DNA from: an uncultured Lachnospiraceae bacterium
GTDB taxonomy: Bacteria; Bacillota; Clostridia; Lachnospirales; Lachnospiraceae
Reading direction: 5' to 3'
Assembly: GCA_934351835.1 (NCBI GenBank)
Contig: CAKRJP010000008.1
Coordinates: forward strand, 55,903 to 119,902
DNA: 64,000 nt
In this document: piece after piece, positions 59,301-64,000 of the stretch
How the letters are laid out: each line of letters starts with the position of its first letter
How positions within the stretch are numbered: position 1 is the stretch's first letter
The notes under the pieces: model-generated
Databases searched by the model: none
What the model was told of the DNA's origin: nothing
What the model saw: the letters and a program-made list of their open reading frames with translations, nothing else
Translations under genes and position numbers: made by a program

Positions 59301-60617
59301 GTCAACAGTCTGGTTCTTGATCTTGATACATTTCATATCCTGACCACCGATGTCCAGGATACAGTCTACATCCGGCTCAAAATAAGCAGCAGCATAGTAG
59401 TGGGCGATGGTCTCGACTTCCCCCTCATCCAGTAACAGGGCAGCCTTAATAAGTGCCTCGCCATAACCGGTAGAGCAGGAGTGTACAATCTCCACGTCGG
59501 AAGGTAGACGTCTGTAAATATCTTTGATAGCAGCAATTGTAGTTCCCAAAGGATCGCCGTCATTATTATGATAGAAGGAATACAGTAACGTACCGTCCTC
59601 ACCGACCAGTGCAGCTTTAGTAGTTGTAGAACCGGCATCAATACCTAAAAAGGCTTTGCCGGAATATGTACTGAGATCTCCCATAGGAACCTGATGTTTA
59701 CTGTGACGTTCAGTAAATTCATTCCACTCGTCCTCATTGGCAAATAATGGATCCATACGGTCAACTTCGAAATCCATCTGAATTTTGCCTTCGAGACGTT
59801 TCTGCATCTCCGCCAGAGATACCGGAGTATCTTTCTTGGAATTCAGGGCAGAACCGATTGCTGCAAATAAGTGCGAATTATCCGGTGCGATAGTGTGTTC
59901 TTCGTCAAGATTCAGTGTGCGGACAAATGCAGCTTTTAATTCTGATAAAAAGTGCAGTGGACCGCCTAAGAAAGCAACATGGCCACGGATTGGTTTACCG
60001 CAGGCAAGACCACTGATCGTCTGGTTGACCACTGCCTGGAAGATAGAAGCAGCCAGATCTTCTCTGGATGCACCGTCATTGATGAGTGGCTGGATATCTG
60101 TCTTTGCAAATACACCGCATCGTGCGGCAATGGTATATAGTGCCTGGTAGTCCTTGGCATATTCATTTAATCCGGAAGCGTCTGTCTGTAACAGAGAGGC
60201 CATCTGATCAATGAAAGAACCGGTACCTCCGGCACATACTCCATTCATACGCTGTTCAACGTTACCACCTTCGAAATAGATGATCTTCGCATCCTCACCG
60301 CCAAGTTCAATGGCAACATCTGTCTGTGGAGCATAATCCTGAAGTGCAGTAGAAACTGCGATAACTTCCTGGACAAACGGAACACCCAGATGTTTTGCAA
60401 GTGTCAGACCGCCGGAACCTGTAATGACAGGTGAAGCAGTAATCTGTCCCACCTGCTCAATCGCACGCTGTAAAAGCCCGGATAATGTCTCCTGAATATT
60501 TGCAAAATGTCTCTCATAATCTGAAAAAACAACCTGTTGATCCCCATCAAGCAGGGCAATTTTTACTGTAGTTGAACCAATATCAATTCCCAGTGTATAC
60601 AATTCATTTTGATTCAT
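56364..60617 (-). CDS. Giant 2-hydroxyacyl-CoA dehydratase activase-like protein
   Basis: 1,417 aa. Two BcrAD/BadFG-type ATPase domains: first about 1-260 (GIDIGSTTVK at 10-19; C128 in GVCAGGTGSF, C167), second about 320-590 (GIDAGSTTTK; SCSTGYGE; C447/C451 in EACSSGCGSF; C486). A cysteine cluster follows (C608, C611, C615, C634). The rest (from about 650) is the DUF2229/CoA-enzyme activase region with an HgdB-like fold at the end. Family members are thought to drive low-potential electron transfer through a 4Fe-4S cluster with ATP. Partner enzymes are not adjacent. Confidence 0.88.
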   Translation of the reverse strand: MNQNELYTLGIDIGSTTVKIALLDGDQQVVFSDYERHFANIQETLSGLLQRAIEQVGQITASPVITGSGGLTLAKHLGVPFVQEVIAVSTALQDYAPQTDVAIELGGEDAKIIYFEGGNVEQRMNGVCAGGTGSFIDQMASLLQTDASGLNEYAKDYQALYTIAARCGVFAKTDIQPLINDGASREDLAASIFQAVVNQTISGLACGKPIRGHVAFLGGPLHFLSELKAAFVRTLNLDEEHTIAPDNSHLFAAIGSALNSKKDTPVSLAEMQKRLEGKIQMDFEVDRMDPLFANEDEWNEFTERHSKHQVPMGDLSTYSGKAFLGIDAGSTTTKAALVGEDGTLLYSFYHNNDGDPLGTTIAAIKDIYRRLPSDVEIVHSCSTGYGEALIKAALLLDEGEVETIAHYYAAAYFEPDVDCILDIGGQDMKCIKIKNQTVDSVQLNEACSSGCGSFIETFAKSLNYSVEDFASEALFAEHPIDLGTRCTVFMNSKVKQAQKEGASVADISAGLAYSVIKNALFKVIKVSDASELGKHIVVQGGTFYNNAVLRSFEKIADCEAVRPDIAGIMGAFGAALIARERYIDCEGTTMLSIDAIEALQYSTTMTKCRGCTNNCRLTINHFSGGRKFITGNRCERGLGKEKSMNKLPNLFDYKMHRYFDYTPLDRNEATRGTIGIPRVLNMYENYPFWFTFFNTLGFRVVLSPASTRKIYELGIESIPSESECYPAKLAHGHVQWLINKNVRHIFYPSVPYERKEFAEANNHYNCPIVTSYPENIKNNIDAIVNGEIDFIHPFLSFENEDTLTYALTESLSEKFHIPETEIRSAVHAAWEELANCRNDMRKKGEETIAYLKETGNRGIVLAGRPYHIDPEIHHGLPEMINSYNIAVLTEDSISHLNPAEHPLNVMDQWMYHSRLYAAANYVKTVDNLDLIQLNSFGCGLDAVTTDQVAEILNNSGKIYTTLKIDEVNNLGAARIRVRSLLAAIRVRETRNEQREIHTAAIEKVPFTKEMRKEYTILCPQMSPIHFNILESAFNASGYHLEVLPNDNKHSVDVGLKYVNNDACYPSLMVVGQIMEAILSGKYDTDKIAVIISQTGGGCRASNYIGFIRRALKKAGYAHIPVISINLSGLEGNPGFKITPGLVLRGIYAAIFGDIFMKCVYRMRPYEAVPGTVDALHEKWEKVCKEFVSQKYPSRHKFKKICKEIIRDFDNVELLDVKKPRVGIVGEILVKFLPAANNYLVELLESEGAEAVVPDLLDFLLYCFYNQNFKVEKLGFKKSKATIANFGIKALEWFRAPATKAFAKSKHFDPPTDIHKLGAMASDIVSLGNQTGEGWFLTGEMLELIHSNVPNIVCTQPFACLPNHVVGKGVIKELRREYPQSNIVAIDFDPGASEVNQLNRIKLMLSTANKTLETQNNS

Positions 60618-60701
60618 AACAATAACTCCTTAATACTATGTGAAAAGTCATAAAACTTCTTATTAAATGTGTTTCAAAATCTGTTTAAACAATCGGTAAA
60701 T

Positions 60702-60730
60702 ATTATGCGACAAATTACGTCAAATGTCAA
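60702..60730 (-). promoter_or_regulatory. Promoter of the giant activase gene
   Basis: On the - strand: TTGACA (complement of 60725-60730), 17-bp spacer, CATAAT (complement of 60702-60707). It leaves a leader of about 80 nt. Confidence 0.6.
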
Positions 60731-60821
60731 TTTTAAAATCATAAAGAGATGTTAAGAAAGCGTAAAAAAAATAAATTTTCACAAACTATCTAAAAACAAA
60801 GTGAAATATAAGGGTACAGAA

Positions 60822-60850
60822 TTGACAAACATTTTTGAAATCGGTAGAAT
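60822..60850 (+). promoter_or_regulatory. Promoter of the rhomboid-like gene
   Basis: TTGACA (60822-60827), 17-bp spacer, TAGAAT (60845-60850), about 42 bp before the ATG at 60892. Confidence 0.8.
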
Positions 60851-60891
60851 ATTTAAAGTATGAAAACTAGATAAAATGAAGGAGACGTTTT

Positions 60892-61767
60892 ATGAATCAT
60901 TGGCTGAATAAATTAGAACGTAAATTTGGCAGATATGCGATTCCGAATCTGATGGTGTACATTATCATGCTGTATGCGGCAGGGTTTGTGTTGAATATTA
61001 TCAATCCAACGTTCTATGGACAGTATCTGAGTTTGAATGCAGCAGCGATTCTGCATGGTCAGGTATGGCGTATCGTAACATTTATCATTAATCCGCCATC
61101 CACCAGTCTGATCTTTATTGTATTTGTACTTTATATGTACTATATGTTGGGAGTTCAGCTGGAACGTGTGTGGGGAGCATTCCGTTTTAACCTGTATTTC
61201 TTTTCGGGAATGTTATTTACAGTGATTGCCGCGATTCTGGTGTATCTGATTACAGGAGTGAACCTGTCTATGGATACCTGGTATTTGAATATGTCCTTAT
61301 TCTTTGCGTTTGCAGCTCTCTATCCTGATTTGGAATTTTTGCTTTTTATGGTGATCCCTATCAAGGCAAAATGGCTGGCAGTTGTAGATGGACTCTATTT
61401 TGTATATGCAATTCTGCAGGCATTCTTACCGGCATACGGTGGCGATGCAATGTATGGAGTGTATTATAAGGCGAATGCAGTAGCGGCAGTGGTATCTATT
61501 TTGAACTTCCTGATTTTCTTCTTTAGTTCTAAGAATGCACAGCCGTATAAGCCTGGGCAGATGAAAAGAAAGCATGAATATAAGAAGAAAGTAAAACAGG
61601 CAAGCCGTCCGCAAAATGTATATGCGAATGGAGCAAGACATCGCTGTGCAGTATGTGGAAGAACAGAATTGGATGATCCGAATCTTGAGTTCCGTTACTG
61701 CTCAAAATGTAATGGCAATTACGAATATTGCCAGGATCATTTGTTTACACATGTACACGTGAAATAA
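60892..61767 (+). CDS. Rhomboid/Derlin-like membrane protein with C-terminal zinc ribbon
   Basis: 291 aa. Six or so membrane segments in the first 215 residues carry rhomboid-superfamily features (GQVWRIVTFIINPP), but no GxSG serine motif is seen, so protease activity is unlikely. A basic linker (PGQMKRKHEYKKKVKQASRPQ) leads to a cysteine/histidine-rich end (CAVCGRTE ... YCSKCNGNYEYCQDH) that could bind one or two zincs. Function unknown. It is a single-gene unit with its own promoter and terminator, between the giant activase and leuA. Confidence 0.7.
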   Translation: MNHWLNKLERKFGRYAIPNLMVYIIMLYAAGFVLNIINPTFYGQYLSLNAAAILHGQVWRIVTFIINPPSTSLIFIVFVLYMYYMLGVQLERVWGAFRFNLYFFSGMLFTVIAAILVYLITGVNLSMDTWYLNMSLFFAFAALYPDLEFLLFMVIPIKAKWLAVVDGLYFVYAILQAFLPAYGGDAMYGVYYKANAVAAVVSILNFLIFFFSSKNAQPYKPGQMKRKHEYKKKVKQASRPQNVYANGARHRCAVCGRTELDDPNLEFRYCSKCNGNYEYCQDHLFTHVHVK

Positions 61768-61790
61768 AATTGGAAAAGACAAAATACATC

Positions 61791-61826
61791 AAGGAAAGTG
61801 ATTAAATTTATCACTTTCCTTTTTTG
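61791..61826 (+). terminator. Terminator after the rhomboid-like gene
   Basis: AAGGAAAGTGAT pairs with ATCACTTTCCTT, a 12-bp perfect stem around a 7-nt loop, followed by TTTTT. Confidence 0.93.
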
Positions 61827-61838
61827 CGGACATATGAT

Positions 61839-61864
61839 AGACTAAGTGAGTCTTAAAAAAAGAC
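61839..61864. promoter_or_regulatory. Nested small dyads upstream of leuA
   Basis: AGACT-N5-AGTCT (61839-61853) overlaps GTCTT-N5-AAGAC (61850-61864) in the 90-bp gap before leuA. No sure sigma-A promoter was placed here. Given the DNA-binding domain on LeuA, this is a natural place to look for an operator. Purely inferential. Confidence 0.3.
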
Positions 61865-61915
61865 AATATTTTTGATTGATTTTAATTATTTAAAATAAGA
61901 AAGAGGATGAGAAAT

Positions 61916-63904
61916 ATGATGAATTACAAGAAATACGAAAAGACATATTTTATGCCACCAGAGATTACTTATGATTGGGTAAAAAAAGAGTCTATAGAAA
62001 AAGCACCAATCTGGTGTAGTGTTGACCTTAGAGACGGTAATCAGTCATTGATTGAGCCGATGAGCTTAGATGAGAAGTTAGAGTTTTTCCAGATGTTAGT
62101 AGACATTGGATTTAAAGAGATTGAAGTGGGTTTTCCGGCAGCATCTGAGACAGAGTATCAGTTCATGAGAACACTGATTGAGAAGGATATGATCCCGGAG
62201 GATGTGACCGTACAGGTACTGACACAGGCAAGAGAACATATCATTAAGAAAACATTTGAAGCTGTAAAGGGTGCACCACATGCAGTGATCCATGTATATA
62301 ATTCCACATCAGTTGCCCAACGTGAGCAGGTATTTAAAAAGAGCAAAGAAGAGATTAAGAAGATCGCAGTTGACGGAGCAACCCTGCTTCAGAAACTGGC
62401 CTCTGAGACAGAAGGAAACTTTACATTTGAGTATAGCCCGGAGAGTTTCTCAGGTACAGAAGTTGATTATGCCGTAGAGGTATGTAATGCAGTATTGGAC
62501 GTATGGAAACCAACCAGTGATAATAAAGCAATCATTAATATCCCGACAACCGTAGAGAACGCAATGCCACATGTATTTGCAACACAGCTTGAATATGTGC
62601 ATAAGCATCTGGCTTACAGAGATAACGTTGTATTAAGTATTCACCCTCACAATGACAGAGGTACAGGAGTTGCAACCGCAGAGTTAGGAGTACTGGCAGG
62701 AGCCGACCGTGTAGAGGGCACCTTGTTTGGAAATGGAGAGCGTACCGGTAATGTAGACGTGGTAACACTTGGAATGAACATGTGCTCACACGGTGTGGAT
62801 CCGGAACTTGATTTATCTGACATGCAGCTTATCCGTGAGACTTACGAGCGCCTGACAAGAATGCAGGTATATGAGCGTCAGCCATATGCCGGAGATCTGG
62901 TATTTACTGCGTTTTCCGGATCACACCAGGATGCCATCGCTAAAGGTATGGCATGGAGAGAAGAGAAGAAACTGGATGTATGGACAGTTCCTTATCTGCC
63001 GATCGATCCACAGGATGTTGGAAGAAAATACGATTCAGACGTTATCCGCATCAACAGTCAGTCAGGAAAGGGCGGCGTAAGCTATATCCTGAAGCAGAGC
63101 CACGGACTGAACCTTCCACAGAAGATGAGAGAAGAAGTTGGATATATGGTTAAAGATGTATCGGATAAAGCACATAAAGAACTGACACCGGATTGGGTAT
63201 ATCAGATTTTTGAAGATCACTACATTAATACAAAATCAGTATTCCACGTAGACGAATGCCACTTCAAGCAGGTAAATGGAATCACAGCAGAAGTAACCAT
63301 CAATCATTCAGGTGAGAGCCATGTGATCACAGCAATCGGTAACGGACGTCTGGATGCTGTAAGCAATGCGATCAAACAGTACTTCGGAATCAGTTATGAA
63401 TTGTCAGTGTACGAAGAACATTCTCTGACCAGAGGATCTTCATCAAAGGCTGTAGCTTATGTGGGAATTGTATGTGACGGAAAAACTTACTGGGGTGTTG
63501 GTATTGATGCCGATATCATCAGAGCTTCTATCGAGGCGTTAATCGTAGCAGTTAATAAATTAGATGAACTTGCCAGCAAAGATGGTGTGAAAGATGCCAG
63601 AATGATTGAAATCATGAATTACATCCAGGCAAATTACATTGATATTACACTGGATGATCTGGCTGAGAAGTTCTATCTGTCAAAACCATATCTGTCAAAA
63701 TATATTAAAGAAAAGTCAGGAATGACATTTGGGGATCTGGTAAAAAAGATCAGACTGAAGAAAGCAAGAGCATTGTTAAAGAGCAGTAATATGACTGTAG
63801 AGAATATTGCACTGACCGTAGGATATCAGAATGTAGAGCACTTCAACAGACTGTTTAAGAAAGCATACAACATGACACCGATGCAGTTCAGAAATCAGAA
63901 ATAA
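61916..63904 (+). CDS. leuA: 2-isopropylmalate synthase fused to an AraC-type DNA-binding domain
   Basis: 662 aa, about 100 longer than type-2 LeuA (~555). The first ~380 residues are the catalytic TIM barrel (WCSVDLRDGNQSL, SIHPHNDRGTG, GNGERTGNVDVVTLGMNM). Residues about 410-555 are the LeuA dimerisation/leucine-feedback domain (VTINHSGESHVITAIGNGRLDAVSNAI). The last ~100 (from about 562, nt 63599) are a complete AraC/XylS double helix-turn-helix (TLDDLAEKFYLSKPYLSKYI, ENIALTVGYQNVEHFNRLFKKAYNMTPMQFR). One unbroken frame joins them. The start at 61916 sits 9 nt after AGAGG; an ATG at 61907 abuts it. Confidence 0.93.
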   Translation: MMNYKKYEKTYFMPPEITYDWVKKESIEKAPIWCSVDLRDGNQSLIEPMSLDEKLEFFQMLVDIGFKEIEVGFPAASETEYQFMRTLIEKDMIPEDVTVQVLTQAREHIIKKTFEAVKGAPHAVIHVYNSTSVAQREQVFKKSKEEIKKIAVDGATLLQKLASETEGNFTFEYSPESFSGTEVDYAVEVCNAVLDVWKPTSDNKAIINIPTTVENAMPHVFATQLEYVHKHLAYRDNVVLSIHPHNDRGTGVATAELGVLAGADRVEGTLFGNGERTGNVDVVTLGMNMCSHGVDPELDLSDMQLIRETYERLTRMQVYERQPYAGDLVFTAFSGSHQDAIAKGMAWREEKKLDVWTVPYLPIDPQDVGRKYDSDVIRINSQSGKGGVSYILKQSHGLNLPQKMREEVGYMVKDVSDKAHKELTPDWVYQIFEDHYINTKSVFHVDECHFKQVNGITAEVTINHSGESHVITAIGNGRLDAVSNAIKQYFGISYELSVYEEHSLTRGSSSKAVAYVGIVCDGKTYWGVGIDADIIRASIEALIVAVNKLDELASKDGVKDARMIEIMNYIQANYIDITLDDLAEKFYLSKPYLSKYIKEKSGMTFGDLVKKIRLKKARALLKSSNMTVENIALTVGYQNVEHFNRLFKKAYNMTPMQFRNQK

Positions 63905-63938
63905 GAAATTAAGAAGTAAGAACAGGGTTATAGGACAA

Positions 63939-63974
63939 AACGTGTTGATGGCTAATCCCAGCCATCAAACGTTC
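63939..63974 (+). terminator. Hairpin after leuA
   Basis: AACGTGTTGATGGCT pairs imperfectly with AGCCATCAAACGTT around a 6-nt loop; flanking TAGGA/TCCA may extend it. There is no long T-run, so it may be a terminator or the edge of a repeat. The window ends shortly after. Confidence 0.6.
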
Positions 63975-64000
63975 TATCCACATTATGTAAATCACTCCAT

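Noticed and set aside
61907..61915. ATG at 61907 as the leuA start
   Set aside because: It abuts AGAGG with no spacing. The ATG at 61916 has 9-nt spacing and gives a normal LeuA N-terminus.

Overview
This window is a chromosomal segment of a low-to-moderate GC, strictly anaerobic, spore-forming Firmicute, most likely a member of the Lachnospiraceae (the Dorea / Mediterraneibacter / Blautia neighbourhood; this is an inference from gene content and protein style, not from a search). Pointers are spoIVA (sporulation), pyruvate formate-lyase and its activase, a 1,417-residue 2-hydroxyacyl-CoA dehydratase activase-like protein, an rpoD/dnaG macro-operon, class A RNase P RNA and AGGAGG ribosome sites almost everywhere. 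No prophage, transposase, CRISPR array or rRNA operon was seen. Nearly all of it is core chromosome.

Layout. 1-620: two identical tRNA-Leu(AAG) genes, each with its own terminator. 626-9328 (+): two-domain PPK2, dGTPase, dnaG, rpoD, trmK, Nif3-like protein and a nucleoside kinase. 9426-13769 (-): polyamine ABC operon (XRE-cupin regulator, potA, potB, and a potC-potD fusion). 13939-15036 (-): aroC. 15269-18388 (+): L,D-transpeptidase, tgt, yajC. 18681-21785 (+): pflB and pflA. 21783-21994: three tandem copies of a 76-bp structured repeat. 22182-28987 (+): leuB, ilvD, ilvB, serC, serA. 29073-30254 (-): an atypical PRPP synthetase. 30471-36366 (+): der, plsY, gpsA, spoIVA, iron alcohol dehydrogenase. 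36496-38214 (+): MogA-like protein, metallo-beta-lactamase-fold protein, rnhA. About 38277-38620: rnpB. 38683-40665 (-): nitroreductase, pyrB, pyrI. 40894-44621 (+): pheA, a DUF815 ATPase, a DUF1015 protein. 44689-46425 (-): rqcH. 46564-51911 (+): yicC, gmk, rpoZ, rimO, pgsA and a GNAT-membrane-DUF3298 chimera. 52011-53739 (+): a NifU-like protein with a GGGtGRT-family protein. 53880-55010 (-): a MerR regulator with a membrane domain. 55306-56328 (+): a ComEC-like metallo-beta-lactamase protein. 56364-60617 (-): the giant activase. 60892-61767 (+): a rhomboid-like membrane protein with a zinc ribbon. 61916-63904 (+): 2-isopropylmalate synthase with an AraC-type DNA-binding domain fused to its C-terminus.

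How the genes fit together. Branched-chain amino-acid and serine synthesis (leuB, ilvD, ilvB, serC, serA, and leuA at the far end) and the shikimate branch (aroC, pheA) indicate amino-acid prototrophy, though leuCD, ilvC and ilvN are not here. Pyrimidine (pyrBI) and PRPP synthesis, polyamine uptake and fermentative pyruvate cleavage complete the metabolic picture. The der-plsY-gpsA-spoIVA block resembles Bacillus subtilis synteny. yicC-gmk-rpoZ also does, but lacks remA.

The most striking item is the LeuA-AraC fusion at 61916-63904: a leucine-feedback-type biosynthetic enzyme carrying its own helix-turn-helix domain, i.e. a candidate enzyme/transcription-factor hybrid sensing leucine. Other candidates are the GNAT-TM-DUF3298 chimera, the NifU-like/GGGtGRT pair of unknown function, a membrane-anchored MerR regulator with a textbook 19-bp-spacer autoregulatory promoter, a hairpin that appears to sequester the spoIVA ribosome-binding site, and a promoter-hairpin unit at 53760-53870 that looks like a small RNA gene.
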